A stretch of DNA of 64,000 bases from Rhizobium pisi. GTDB taxonomy: Bacteria > Pseudomonadota > Alphaproteobacteria > Rhizobiales > Rhizobiaceae. The notes beneath the pieces were generated by a model. It saw only the letters and a list, made by a program, of their open reading frames with translations, ran no database searches and was not told where the DNA came from. The DNA is taken from assembly GCF_003938655.1 (NCBI RefSeq), contig NZ_RJJT01000010.1, positions 124,001 to 188,000 on the forward strand, in the 5' to 3' direction. The position numbers were made by a program, and so were the translations under genes. This document shows positions 44,927 to 53,876 of this stretch, one piece after another (position 1 is the first letter of the stretch; each line of letters begins with the position of its first letter).

Positions 44927-46636
44927 ATGAGCAACCAGCAAATTCCGCTCAAGGTGACGGCGACACGGTTCGTCCGCGCAATCAGACTCTTCATGACATC
45001 CGATGTCGGCGGACGAGCCGCGTTCCTTTTCGTCTCCCTGATCGCTCTTTTTGGCGGCGTCAGTGCTCTGAATGTGGTCAACAGCTTCGTCGGTCGACAT
45101 TTCATGACTGCCATCGCTGAAAGGCAAACTGCCGAATTCATCCGCCAGGCGATCCTCTACACCGGCGCCTTCGCTGCCTCGACGATCGTCTCGGTGATCG
45201 CACGCTTTGCCGAAGAGCGGCTGGCTTTGCTTTGGCGAGAATTTCTTACCCGTCGCGCGATCGGTCTTTATATGGCCGACGGCGCTTTCTACCAGCTCGG
45301 CATTCAAGGTAAACTCTCTCACCCCGACCAGCGGATCGCCGAGGATATAAAGGCGTTCGCGACGACGACGCTCTCGTTCCTGCTCATGCTGCTCAGCAGC
45401 CTGTTGACGGTCTTCACCTTTTCGAGCGTGTTGTGGCTGATTAGCCCGCTTCTTTTCTTTACGGCCGTCTTCTACGCGGCTTTCGGTTCGTTCATGACGA
45501 TCTTGTTGGGACGGCCTTTGATCAAATTGAACTATAATCAGCTCGACAATGAAGCGGCCTTCCGCTCGGGACTGATCAGTGTCCGGGAAAACGCGGAATC
45601 GATCATGATCGAGGGCGTAGAGCGACGCCATACAAATCGCTTGTCGAAACAGTTCGATGACCTTGCGGCGAATTTCAGGCGGATAATCTCCGTCAACCGC
45701 AACGTCGGATTTTTCACCACAGGCTACAACTGGATGGTTCAGATCCTACCTGTTGTCATCATCGCGCCTGCTTTCATGCGGGGTGATATGGAATTCGGCG
45801 TGATCACGCAGTCGGCGGCAGCATTTGCGATGCTCGTCGGCGCGTTCTCATTCATTGTCGCCCAATTCAATTCGATCTCGAACTTTGCCGCCGTCCTAGC
45901 GCGCATCAGTTCCCTTTTGGAGGCGATCGACGAGGCGCGCGGCGCGACAGATAGCCGTTTTGAACGCGTCGAGGCTGAGGGCGTTTTCGCTTACGAAGGC
46001 CTGACGCTGACGTCCTCGATCGGGCACGTATTGATGAAGGACCTGTCGGTGCTTATCCCGGCCGACACGCGGGTGGTCGTAGCCGGACAAGACGATGCCG
46101 CCGGCACCGCGTTGTTCCGGGCCACGGCGGGATTGGATACGTCGGGGACCGGACGCATCGTCACCCCACCTCATCAATATGTGCGGTTTCTCGGTCAGCG
46201 AACCTATTCGGGTCCGGGAACCCTACGCGAGATCCTGGTGTCACTTCAGCCATCGGCCGAGACGACGGATGCCCAGATCCTCGCTCTGCTGAGGAATGTC
46301 GGGCTCACACGCGATCTAACACCTGGCGACCTGGACAGTGAGCAAGACTGGTCCAGCTTGCTGTCGCCGCGCGAACAGGAGCTCGTTGCGCTTGCGAGCG
46401 CGCTGGTAGCCGCTCCGTCATACATTGTTCTGGAAAAAGCCGATGCCGTCTTCGGGCACGAGCATCTTGCCGGATTCCTCAGGCTGCTCGCGGAGCGAAG
46501 GATCGCCTGCATCAATTTCGCCGAACCGGGTGCGCCGCGTTCGGCCTATGATGCCGTTCTCGAATATGGTCCTGACGGTTCCTGGACGTGGATTGATCAA
46601 AAGGCTGCAGGTGAAGATCAAGCCCGGCCTCTTTGA
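44927..46636 (+). CDS. SbmA/YddA-like ABC transporter with degenerate ATPase domain
   Basis: A 569-residue inner-membrane protein. The membrane half (about residues 30-330) has six segments and the landmark SHPDQRIAEDIKAF (131-144). The C-terminal ATPase domain keeps the Q-loop (FLGQRTYSGPGTLREIL, Gln424). However, Walker A reads G387-QDDAAG-T with no Lys, the signature is LSPREQEL, Walker B is IVLEKADAVF (Glu503/Lys504 in place of Asp-Glu), and no H-loop His is visible. ATP hydrolysis is therefore unlikely. The family exports or imports peptides and other bulky compounds; SbmA/BacA relatives work from the proton gradient without any ATPase. CGGGGGCG precedes the ATG. Its position between M81 and a glycoamylase suggests a shared role. 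Confidence 0.83.
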   Translation: MSNQQIPLKVTATRFVRAIRLFMTSDVGGRAAFLFVSLIALFGGVSALNVVNSFVGRHFMTAIAERQTAEFIRQAILYTGAFAASTIVSVIARFAEERLALLWREFLTRRAIGLYMADGAFYQLGIQGKLSHPDQRIAEDIKAFATTTLSFLLMLLSSLLTVFTFSSVLWLISPLLFFTAVFYAAFGSFMTILLGRPLIKLNYNQLDNEAAFRSGLISVRENAESIMIEGVERRHTNRLSKQFDDLAANFRRIISVNRNVGFFTTGYNWMVQILPVVIIAPAFMRGDMEFGVITQSAAAFAMLVGAFSFIVAQFNSISNFAAVLARISSLLEAIDEARGATDSRFERVEAEGVFAYEGLTLTSSIGHVLMKDLSVLIPADTRVVVAGQDDAAGTALFRATAGLDTSGTGRIVTPPHQYVRFLGQRTYSGPGTLREILVSLQPSAETTDAQILALLRNVGLTRDLTPGDLDSEQDWSSLLSPREQELVALASALVAAPSYIVLEKADAVFGHEHLAGFLRLLAERRIACINFAEPGAPRSAYDAVLEYGPDGSWTWIDQKAAGEDQARPL

Positions 46637-46714
46637 TGGCTTCTTCGAATGCGACCCGTGCTACGTTGGCGAGAGCCCGAACGTCCCGTAGCCGACCACG
46701 CAATCGACGCCACC

Positions 46715-48034
46715 TCACAACCAGCCTTCTGAAAAACCTGCTCGTCTCAAACCGATCACCACCGGCTCGCACCGACGCATGATGTTCCACAGCAGGCCGG
46801 TTCGATAATTTTCGATCATCAGGACGACGGGACCCTGGTCGATGCCGAAATGATAAGGGCTGACCCACCATTCGTCGTTCTTGTCGTTCATCGTATATGT
46901 CCGGTTGAACGATGGCCTGAACCCGTAAAGCCGGGTCATGCCAAGTTTCATGCGGGCAAAATTCCTGACGGTCGGGATGACGATTTCCGGCGCAAATGGC
47001 AGCGAGGCAACCACTGCCCAGGGAGATACCGTTCCATCATCCGGCCCGTAGGGTGCGCCGCGCGCGATATAGTCGAAGAATTCCCTGTCGATGCCGTCTA
47101 TGTTTCGCTTGGTCCAACCGGGGCCATCGCTTGCCGTGAAACCCCAGCAATGTTCGCCATAGCCCGCAAAGCCCAGCGGATTACGGGTGGCATATTCCTG
47201 CTGAACGAAAGTGGCATGCCGGCTGTTCTGGAAATAATCGCTGCCATGCTCGCGCATGAATTTGTCGCGAATGTCGCGAAAATCGATCCACATATGTGAA
47301 AGCTGATGCGTGAAGAGCGGACCGGAATAGAGCAATTCGCGGCCGAAGATATTCCGCCATTCGTAGCTCTCCGTATAGGCCGCGTAGCTTTCCGGCGGCA
47401 GGGGGTGGCTCGGTGAACCAAGCCCGAGAATATAAAGAAGCAGACCTTCGTCATAGCCGCGCCACCGATAGGGAATGAAGCCGTTTTCCGGCCGCCAGCC
47501 GTGGGTGAGCGTCGCCCCGTGGTCGCAAGCCCAGTTCCAGTCCGCCCGCTCATATAGCGACGTGGCAAAGGCCCGGATCTTCGCCTCGTCCTCGGTGTCC
47601 GCATCGAAATAGGTTGCGACGGTCAGAGCACCGGCGAACAGGAAAGCCGAGTCGATCGTCGACAGTTCGCACTGCCAGACCCTTCGTCCGGTCTCAATGT
47701 GCAGGAAATGGTAGAAGAACCCCTTATAGCCGGAGGCGTCGGGCTCCGGCCCATGGTGGCAAGACAACAGGAACTCCAGCCGGCGTCGGACGATCTTGGC
47801 GGCAAATTCGCGAATGACGATGCCGCGTTCCACCACGACAGGAATGGTGGCAAGCGCCATGCCGACGGCAGCGATGCTCGCCGGTGCGCCTGCCTGGGTC
47901 TTGTCGCGGACCAATCCGTTGTCCGGATTCGTGCATTGCAGATAGTAGAGCAAGGTCGTGAACTGAAGGCGACCGAGATCCTCCTCCGTCGGCATCCGGT
48001 TCAGTTCGGGATCGGTTGACGGCAACTCTGGCAT
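46715..48034 (-). CDS. Glycoamylase-domain (GH144-type) glycoside hydrolase, second copy
   Basis: A 439-residue paralogue of the enzyme encoded at 41.6-42.9 kb with the same ordered landmarks: LQCTNPDNGLVRDKT, ASIAAVGMALATIPVVVERG, GFFYHFLHIETGRRVWQCELSTIDSAFLFAG, GPLFTHQLSHMWIDFRDIRDK, WGFTASDGPGW and FGIDQGPVVLMIENYRTGLLW. No signal peptide. No strong ribosome site precedes the ATG at 48034. Convergent with the ABC exporter gene, 78 bases away. Divergence between the two copies suggests different substrates or chain-length preferences rather than a recent duplication. Confidence 0.83.
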   Translation of the reverse strand: MPELPSTDPELNRMPTEEDLGRLQFTTLLYYLQCTNPDNGLVRDKTQAGAPASIAAVGMALATIPVVVERGIVIREFAAKIVRRRLEFLLSCHHGPEPDASGYKGFFYHFLHIETGRRVWQCELSTIDSAFLFAGALTVATYFDADTEDEAKIRAFATSLYERADWNWACDHGATLTHGWRPENGFIPYRWRGYDEGLLLYILGLGSPSHPLPPESYAAYTESYEWRNIFGRELLYSGPLFTHQLSHMWIDFRDIRDKFMREHGSDYFQNSRHATFVQQEYATRNPLGFAGYGEHCWGFTASDGPGWTKRNIDGIDREFFDYIARGAPYGPDDGTVSPWAVVASLPFAPEIVIPTVRNFARMKLGMTRLYGFRPSFNRTYTMNDKNDEWWVSPYHFGIDQGPVVLMIENYRTGLLWNIMRRCEPVVIGLRRAGFSEGWL

Positions 48035-48218
48035 GACTGGCTAAGCACCGAGAAGATGAGATGATTTCGTGGAGCATCCGGGGCCGGCTCTGGTCGGACG
48101 CAGCGCGCGCTTGCGAGATGCGCCCAACGCATGAGCAGCACTCATGTCTCCGATGCCGCCGGTCGACCCGGCCATCGGACAGACCTTTCGATTGCAAGGA
48201 GCATGAGCCCGTCGCTGC

Positions 48219-50681
48219 CTAGGCATTGTCCCCCTCTGTGGAGGTCGCCGCCTTCCCCTTCGCTGTGCTTTTGACGCCCCATGTCCAGCCGCTGATCTCA
48301 GGCATGTCATCACCATGCGCCTCGATATATTGCCGGTGCTCGATCAGTTTGCCGCGCACCGCCTGCTTGAAGTAGGCCGCGCGTGCGCCAAGCTGCGGCA
48401 GCCGATCGATGACGTCTTCGACAAGATGAAAGCGATCGAGCTGGTTCAGAACGACCATGTCGAACGGCGTCGTGGTCGTTCCCTCCTCCTTATATCCTCG
48501 AACATGCAGGTTCTTGTGGTTGGTCCGCCGGTAGGTCAGCCGGTGGATCAGCCAGGGATATCCGTGGAAGGCGAAGATGATCGGCTTGTCCTTTGTGAAG
48601 AGCGCATCGAAGTCAGGATCCGAAAGCCCGTGGGGATGTTCGCTCGATGGCTGCAGCTTCATCAGGTTGACGACATTGATGACCCGCACCTTCACCTGGG
48701 GAAGGTGCTCGCGGATCAGCTCGACCGCGGCGAGCGTCTCGAGGGTCGGCACATCGCCGCAGCAGGCCATGACCACATCCGGCTCCGCATCCCGGTCATT
48801 GCTGGCCCATTGCCAAATTCCGAGGCCTTCGGCGCAGTGCTTGATGGCTTCATCCATGGTGAGCCATTGCGGAGCGGGCTGCTTGCCCGCTACCACCACG
48901 TTCACATAGTTGCGGCTGCGCAGGCAATGATCGGTAACAGACAAAAGCGTATTGGCGTCCGGCGGAAGATAGACCCGGATGACCTCGGCTTTCTTGTTGA
49001 TCACGTGGTCGATGAAACCAGGATCCTGATGAGAAAAGCCATTGTGATCCTGCCTCCAGACATGTGAACTCAGGAAGTAGTTGAGCGACGCGATCGGCCG
49101 CCGCCAGGGGATGTGGTTGCACACCTTCAGCCATTTGGCATGCTGGTTGAACATCGAGTCGATGATGTGAATGAAGGCCTCGTAGCAGGAGAAGAAGCCG
49201 TGGCGACCGGTCAACAGATAGCCTTCAAGCCAGCCCTGGCATTGATGCTCGCTTAGGACCTCCATGATGCGACCGTCGGGCGAAAGGTGATCGTCCTCGG
49301 GATAGATCTCGGCCATATAGCACCGATCCGTCACTTCCAGCACGTCCTGCCAACGATTGGAATTGTTCTCGTCGGGGCTGAACAGGCGGAAGTTCTTGCT
49401 GTTGAGGTTGAGCTTCATCACATCGCGCAGGAACTTGCCCATGACGCGAGCGGATTCAGTGACCACCGATCCGGGCTTGGGCACCGAGACGGCATAATCG
49501 CGGAAATCCGGCATCTTCAGATCGCGCAGCAAGAGGCCTCCGTTTGCGTGCGGATTGTCGCTCATCCGGCGATGCCCCGTCGGCGCCAGCGACGCGAGCT
49601 CGGCGCGTAGCGTCCCATCACCGTCGAAAAGCTCCTGAGGTCTGTAGGTGTTCATCCAGTGATGAAGGACCTTGATATGCTCCGGCTTGTCCATGTCGCC
49701 CATCGGTACCTGGTGCGAGCGCCAATAGTCCTCGCATTTCTTGCCGTCGATCTCGGGCGGGCAGGTCCAGCCCTTCGGCGTGCGGAAGACGATCATTGGC
49801 CAGGCCGGGCGGCTGACATTTCCTTTGTTGCGAGCCTCCGTCCATATCCTCTTGATCGTCGCGACGGCGGTGTCCATGGCGGCGGCGAGCTGCTGCTGTA
49901 CCTGATCGGGCTCGTGTCCTTCGACGAAAAGAGGGGCGTATCCCATTCCCTCAAAGAACTTCACCAATTCCTCTTTGGGAATGCGGGCGAGGAAGCAGGG
50001 ATTGGCGATCTTGTAGCCGTTGAGATGCAGGATGGGCAGAACGCAGCCGTCACGGGCAGGATTGAGAAACTTGTTTCCATGCCATCCCGTCGCGAGCGGC
50101 CCGGTTTCGGCTTCCCCATCACCGACGATGCAGGCGACGATCAGATCGGGATTGTCGAAGGCCGCACCATAGGCGTGGCTAAGGGCATAGCCGAGCTCGC
50201 CGCCTTCATGAATACTTCCGGGCGTTTCGGGAGCGACGTGGCTCGGGATGCCGCCGGGAAAGCTGAACTGCTTGAAGAGCCGCTTCATGCCCTCCTCGTC
50301 CTGGCCGATATTCGGATAGACTTCGCTGTATGTTCCCTCGAGATAGGCATGTGCAACAAGCGACGGGCCACCGTGGCCGGGGCCGATCACATAGATCATG
50401 TTGAGATCGTCCCGCTTGATCACCCGGTTGAGGTGCACATAGAGCATGTTCACGCCGGGCGAGGTTCCCCAATGGCCGAGCAGCCGCGGCTTGATGTGCT
50501 CCCGAGCCAAGGGCTTTTTCATGAGTGGATTGTCGAGCAGGTAGATCTGCCCGACCGACAGATAGTTCGATGCCCGCCAGTAGGCGTCCATCAGGCGAAG
50601 TTCCTCGGCGGAAAGCGTCGTCTTGGCACGCGATGTTACCGAGGCTGTTTTGTTCATCACTGCCGTTTCAGCCGAAGCCAT
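48219..50681 (-). CDS. Phosphoketolase (xylulose-5-P / fructose-6-P)
   Basis: An 820-residue thiamine-diphosphate enzyme that splits xylulose-5-phosphate (and often fructose-6-phosphate) with phosphate to give acetyl phosphate. Family landmarks: [47 protein letters not shown], ThDP motif [28 protein letters not shown], and [46 protein letters not shown] lies before the ATG. Likely co-transcribed with the upstream CBS-BON gene (85-base gap) from a promoter with a FixK-type box, which would fit a low-oxygen role in carbon conservation. Confidence 0.95.
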   Translation of the reverse strand: MASAETAVMNKTASVTSRAKTTLSAEELRLMDAYWRASNYLSVGQIYLLDNPLMKKPLAREHIKPRLLGHWGTSPGVNMLYVHLNRVIKRDDLNMIYVIGPGHGGPSLVAHAYLEGTYSEVYPNIGQDEEGMKRLFKQFSFPGGIPSHVAPETPGSIHEGGELGYALSHAYGAAFDNPDLIVACIVGDGEAETGPLATGWHGNKFLNPARDGCVLPILHLNGYKIANPCFLARIPKEELVKFFEGMGYAPLFVEGHEPDQVQQQLAAAMDTAVATIKRIWTEARNKGNVSRPAWPMIVFRTPKGWTCPPEIDGKKCEDYWRSHQVPMGDMDKPEHIKVLHHWMNTYRPQELFDGDGTLRAELASLAPTGHRRMSDNPHANGGLLLRDLKMPDFRDYAVSVPKPGSVVTESARVMGKFLRDVMKLNLNSKNFRLFSPDENNSNRWQDVLEVTDRCYMAEIYPEDDHLSPDGRIMEVLSEHQCQGWLEGYLLTGRHGFFSCYEAFIHIIDSMFNQHAKWLKVCNHIPWRRPIASLNYFLSSHVWRQDHNGFSHQDPGFIDHVINKKAEVIRVYLPPDANTLLSVTDHCLRSRNYVNVVVAGKQPAPQWLTMDEAIKHCAEGLGIWQWASNDRDAEPDVVMACCGDVPTLETLAAVELIREHLPQVKVRVINVVNLMKLQPSSEHPHGLSDPDFDALFTKDKPIIFAFHGYPWLIHRLTYRRTNHKNLHVRGYKEEGTTTTPFDMVVLNQLDRFHLVEDVIDRLPQLGARAAYFKQAVRGKLIEHRQYIEAHGDDMPEISGWTWGVKSTAKGKAATSTEGDNA

Positions 50682-50766
50682 CTCAGTCTCTCCATCAAAA
50701 TGACATTGTTGAATCTCGCCGGTTCGGTTTCGCCAGGGCGGCGCCGTTCATGTCGACGCTGCGGCA

Positions 50767-51438
50767 CTATTGAGGAGGAGATTCCGGGAAATGCTCCACC
50801 ACCCCGCGAACACCGTTGACTCCCTCAGCCAGGACCCGCGCGGCCCGCCGGCAAGCGGATGTATCGACCTTGCCCCAAAAATGCACGATCCCTTCGGTGA
50901 CCGTGACGGTCACATCCAGTCCTTCCAGACCGGTGTTTTCACCGAGCCGGATCAGAATGCTGCGCCGAATGGCTTCGTCGCCCGTTGCCGTGTCGTCTGG
51001 TTTTGCCGAGTAGATGACCTGCAAGAGATCGGCGCGGCTGACGATGCCGATGAGTTTGCCGTCCCGCAGGACGGGAATGCGCTTGATGCCACGGTCCTGC
51101 ATCAGCGCGGCGACTTGGGAAAGAGGTGCATCCTCGTCGATGACAACAGGATCGGGCGTCATGACATCGCCTACTCTCCACCCGCATCGCTTTACAAAAG
51201 CGTTCGCCCTCTCATCAGGCCCAAGCCCCATATCCGCCTTCAGGACAAAGGCCCCGCTCGACAGTTCCGTTCGACGGATTAGATCGCCCTCGCTGATGAT
51301 GCCCAGCAAGCGACCACCATCGTCGACAACAGGTATGCCGCTTACGTGTTGGTCGGACATCAGCCTAGCTGCATGCCGAACGCCATTGTCAGGTGATAGT
51401 GTGACGACCGTCGTCGTCATGACATCTTTGACGAGCAT
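50767..51438 (-). CDS. CBS-domain and BON-domain protein
   Basis: A 223-residue cytosolic protein. CBS domain 1 occupies about residues 8-60 (VKDVMTTTVVTLSPDNGVRHAARLMSDQHVSGIPVVDDGGRLLGIISEGDL) and CBS 2 about 88-142 (VGDVMTPDPVVIDEDAPLSQVAALMQDRGIKRIPVLRDGKLIGIVSRADLL). A BON domain forms the C-terminus (IRRSILIRLGENTGLEGLDVTVTVTEGIVHFWGKV). CBS pairs bind adenine nucleotides; BON binds membranes or partners. It is probably an energy-state sensor. First gene of a likely operon with phosphoketolase. Confidence 0.9.
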   Translation of the reverse strand: MLVKDVMTTTVVTLSPDNGVRHAARLMSDQHVSGIPVVDDGGRLLGIISEGDLIRRTELSSGAFVLKADMGLGPDERANAFVKRCGWRVGDVMTPDPVVIDEDAPLSQVAALMQDRGIKRIPVLRDGKLIGIVSRADLLQVIYSAKPDDTATGDEAIRRSILIRLGENTGLEGLDVTVTVTEGIVHFWGKVDTSACRRAARVLAEGVNGVRGVVEHFPESPPQ

Positions 51439-51482
51439 GTCGATCTACTCCGGCCGCGTCTCCTCAGGTTCGGAGACGTTAT

Positions 51483-51508
51483 TGTCGGCACCTAGTGCCT
51501 TCCGACAA
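51483..51508. repeat. Nested inverted repeat in the leader of the CBS-BON gene
   Basis: TTGTCGG (51483-51489) and CCGACAA (51502-51508) enclose a second small palindrome GGCAC-N2-GTGCC-like core. A further CGTCTCC/GGAGACG hairpin lies at 51457-51478. Both fall between the candidate FixK box and the gene start, so they may form 5'-leader structure. Confidence 0.5.
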
Positions 51509-51546
51509 AACTCCAAGAGCCTAGTCGGATATCAGCCCGTTTTGCA

Positions 51547-51560
51547 TTGAGCAGGATCAA
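51547..51560 (-). promoter_or_regulatory. Candidate FixK/FNR-type box
   Basis: TTGAGCAGGATCAA matches the TTGAT-N4-ATCAA consensus at nine of ten conserved positions. Its centre is about 115 bases upstream of the CBS-BON start. A -41.5 activating position would put the transcription start near 51512. Confidence 0.6.
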
Positions 51561-51737
51561 TCGGGCTCGGGAAATTTGCAACGAAAGACTCGAGAACGCG
51601 TAGCTTCAGGCAGCGGCTTATTTGATTTTGAAGATATCCGTGATGCCGATTCGGCGCAGCTGATGGCGACGCCAACACACGCCACACGGACGTTAATGCC
51701 CTTAGTGCGTCTCGCGTATTGACTTTCTTAGGAAAAC

Positions 51738-51812
51738 TGGAGCGGGCGAAGGGATTCGAACCCTCGACCCCAACCTTGGCAAGGTTGTGCTCTACCCCTG
51801 AGCTACACCCGC
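51738..51812 (-). tRNA. tRNA-Gly (anticodon GCC)
   Basis: Read on the minus strand, the acceptor stem GCGGGTG pairs with CGCCCGC, followed by discriminator T and an encoded CCA. The D arm has GTAGCTCAGGGGTAGAGC, the anticodon arm is AACCTTGCCAAGGTT (GCC), and the T arm contains GGTTCGAATCC. 75 nucleotides including CCA. The gaps on both sides (about 300 bases to the left and 258 to the right) hold no gene. Confidence 0.97.
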
Positions 51813-52070
51813 TCAATCCGCATCGGTCCGGGGTAGTCGTTGGACCGTGGGCGCCGCCTCGTGGCGACGGGCGCTATATGGCCTAACGGATTTTCAAATG
51901 CAACAGGGAAATGACGAAGAGGCGAAGAAAAAATTCGGGCGCCTGTGCAGGCGGGGCGGAAAGGCCGCAAATGCAGGGGTAAAGCGTCGGTTGCGAAGAT
52001 TGCCAAACGATGTGGACGGACTTAATCAGGACGCCTCGACTTTTCCCTATCCCATTCCATGGATTGCCCG

Positions 52071-52580
52071 ATGCCAGAAAACGCGCCCAAGACAAGAGAA
52101 GAACTGTTCGCCTTCCTCGACGGGCACGGCATCGCCCACAAGACGGTCGATCATGCGCCTGTTTTCACCGTGGCCGAATCGGTTGCGCTGCGCGACGAGA
52201 TCCGCGGCGGCCATACCAAGAACCTCTTCATCAAGGACAAGAAGGACCGGTATTTTCTGCTGACCGTGGAGGAAAATGCCGAGGTCGACCTCAAACAGGT
52301 GCATAATCTGATCGGCGGGTCCGGCCGCGTCTCCTTCGGCAGGGCGGAAAAGCTGATGGAATATCTCGGCGTCATTCCCGGGGCCGTTACCGCGTTCGGC
52401 GCGATCAACGACACCGCCGGGAATGTCACTTTCGTGCTCGATGCCGATCTGATGCGCGAGGAGATCGTCAACTGCCACCCGCTGTCCAACGATGCGACGA
52501 CGTCGATTGCGAGTGGCGACCTCATCCGTTTCATGGAAGCGACCGGACATAAGCCGCTTGTCTTGAAAGTGACGTCCTGA
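52071..52580 (+). CDS. YbaK/ProX-type aminoacyl-tRNA deacylase
   Basis: A 169-residue single-domain protein of the YbaK / prolyl-tRNA-synthetase-associated domain family. Members clear mischarged tRNAs such as Ala-tRNA(Pro). Motifs: HGIAHKTVDHAPVFTVAES, GGHTKNLFIKDKKDRYFLLTV with the conserved Lys (KNLFIKDKK), GRVSFGRAEKLMEYLGVIPGAVTAFGAIND and VNCHPLSNDATTSIASGDLIRFMEATGH. Start at ATG 52071; another ATG lies four codons upstream. Free-standing editing proteins like this are common in alphaproteobacteria whose ProRS lacks an editing insertion. Confidence 0.88.
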   Translation: MPENAPKTREELFAFLDGHGIAHKTVDHAPVFTVAESVALRDEIRGGHTKNLFIKDKKDRYFLLTVEENAEVDLKQVHNLIGGSGRVSFGRAEKLMEYLGVIPGAVTAFGAINDTAGNVTFVLDADLMREEIVNCHPLSNDATTSIASGDLIRFMEATGHKPLVLKVTS

Positions 52581-52594
52581 CATACGATTTTAGC

Positions 52595-52640
52595 GCTCAA
52601 GCGCGTCGTGGTCGTTTAGATTGGCCTGTCGCGCTTGAGC
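52595..52640. repeat. Perfect 11-bp inverted repeat
   Basis: GCTCAAGCGCG (52595-52605) and CGCGCTTGAGC (52630-52640) separated by 24 bases, between the YbaK-type gene and the thioredoxin gene. Followed immediately by a second inverted repeat, giving a composite element. Confidence 0.8.
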
Positions 52641-52652
52641 CTCTGGTTTTGC

Positions 52653-52697
52653 GCATGTCTTTATCGCAAAACCGCAAGACAGTTTTGCGCGATATGC
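52653..52697. repeat. Palindromic element, probable dispersed rhizobial repeat
   Basis: The outer stem GCATGTC-like/GATATGC and inner perfect stem GCAAAAC/GTTTTGC resemble palindromic elements found many times between genes in Rhizobium genomes. Copy number cannot be judged from this window. Confidence 0.55.
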
Positions 52698-52741
52698 TTT
52701 AGCAAAAGATGCCGGCAGGATCGGCGCGGCGGGAGACACCT

Positions 52742-53716
52742 ATGAGCGGCAGCAACAATCCCTATAACGGTTCCTTCGGAAATCAGATGTCGGCGACGGC
52801 AAGCTTCGGCGCGACACCGGAACCCGCGGCGGCGGCCGGCAGCTACATCAAGGACACGACGACCGCGACTTTCGGCAGGGACGTCATCGAGGATTCGCGC
52901 AACCAGCCGGTGCTGGTCGATTTCTGGGCGCCCTGGTGCGGTCCGTGCAAGCAGCTGACGCCGATCCTGGAAAAGGTGGTCAACGAAGCCAAGGGCCGGG
53001 TCCGGCTGGTCAAGATGAACATCGACGATCATCCCTCGATCGCCGGCCAGCTTGGGATTCAGTCCATCCCCGCCGTCATCGCCTTCGTCAACGGCCGCCC
53101 GGCCGATGGCTTCATGGGCGCGGTCCCGGAGAGCCAAGTCCGCCAGTTCATCGATCGCATCGCCGGTCCCGCCGGCGCCGATGAGGCAGCCGAGATCGAA
53201 GCCGTGCTCGCGGAAGCGGCGGAGTTGCTTGCAGCCGGCAATATCAACGAAGCTGCACAGCTTTACGCCGCCGTGATGCAGGCCGCGCCCGAGAACGCCA
53301 AGGCGCTTGCCGGAATGGCCGAATGCATGATCGCCGCAAACCAGCATCAGCGGGCGCGCGAAACTCTGACCGATCTGCCGGAAGAGGTGGCCAAGGATGC
53401 TGGCATTCAGGCCGTGCTGAAGAAGCTCGATCAGATCGAAGAGGCCCGCAAGCTCGGCGATCCCGTCGCTCTCGAAGGTGAGCTGGCGGCAAATCCCGAT
53501 AATCACGAGGCGCGGCTGAAGCTCGCCAAGATCCTCAATGTCGAGGGCCGGCGCGACGAAGCGGCCGAACACCTGCTTCAGATTATGCGCAAGGACCGCG
53601 CCTTTGACGATGACGGCGCCCGCCGCCAGCTGCTGCAGTTCTTCGAGGTCTGGGGTTTCAAGGATCCGGCGACCGTTGCTGCCCGCCGCAAGCTTTCGGC
53701 GATGCTGTTCTCGTAG
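52742..53716 (+). CDS. Thioredoxin-TPR protein (CnoX/YbbN-like)
   Basis: A 324-residue cytosolic protein. A low-complexity N-terminal leader of about 35 residues is followed by a thioredoxin domain with active site VDFWAPWCGPCKQLTPIL and cis-Pro region QSIPAVIAFVNG. A TPR-like helical domain forms the C-terminus (LLAAGNINEAAQLYAAVMQAAPENAKALAGMAE, NPDNHEARLKLAKILNVEGRRDEAAEHLL). It is a chaperedoxin-type protein that can protect clients and pass them to GroEL. The active site keeps both cysteines, unlike the E. coli SxxC form. GGGAGA precedes ATG 52742. Confidence 0.9.
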   Translation: MSGSNNPYNGSFGNQMSATASFGATPEPAAAAGSYIKDTTTATFGRDVIEDSRNQPVLVDFWAPWCGPCKQLTPILEKVVNEAKGRVRLVKMNIDDHPSIAGQLGIQSIPAVIAFVNGRPADGFMGAVPESQVRQFIDRIAGPAGADEAAEIEAVLAEAAELLAAGNINEAAQLYAAVMQAAPENAKALAGMAECMIAANQHQRARETLTDLPEEVAKDAGIQAVLKKLDQIEEARKLGDPVALEGELAANPDNHEARLKLAKILNVEGRRDEAAEHLLQIMRKDRAFDDDGARRQLLQFFEVWGFKDPATVAARRKLSAMLFS

Positions 53717-53769
53717 CGGCTACGCGTCTGGCCGGACGCGCTGGGGATGCTCTATCGCTTTGACGCCAC

Positions 53770-53810
53770 GCATCGTCCTTTCGAAAATCGATTCCGATTT
53801 CGGGTTATGC
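53770..53810. repeat. Imperfect palindrome resembling a dispersed rhizobial repeat
   Basis: GCAT...CGAAAATCG-ATTC-CGATTTCG...ATGC forms an imperfect hairpin with matching outer ends. From memory, very similar sequence recurs between genes in related genomes. It lies in the 160-base gap between the thioredoxin and Lon-domain genes. Confidence 0.5.
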
Positions 53811-53876
53811 GCCAAGTTTCGAGTATCCGCTCTTGCGTTTTCCGACGAGGGCACCACATTCTCGTGAGGAACGGGC

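Noticed and set aside
51738..51812. Integrative element using tRNA-Gly as attachment site
   Set aside because: No integrase gene and no repeated tRNA 3' end is visible in the window.
51532..51816. Open frame on the minus strand overlapping tRNA-Gly
   Set aside because: It includes the tRNA gene, giving the typical false SSGVEHNLAKVGVEGSNPFARS peptide of translated tRNAs.
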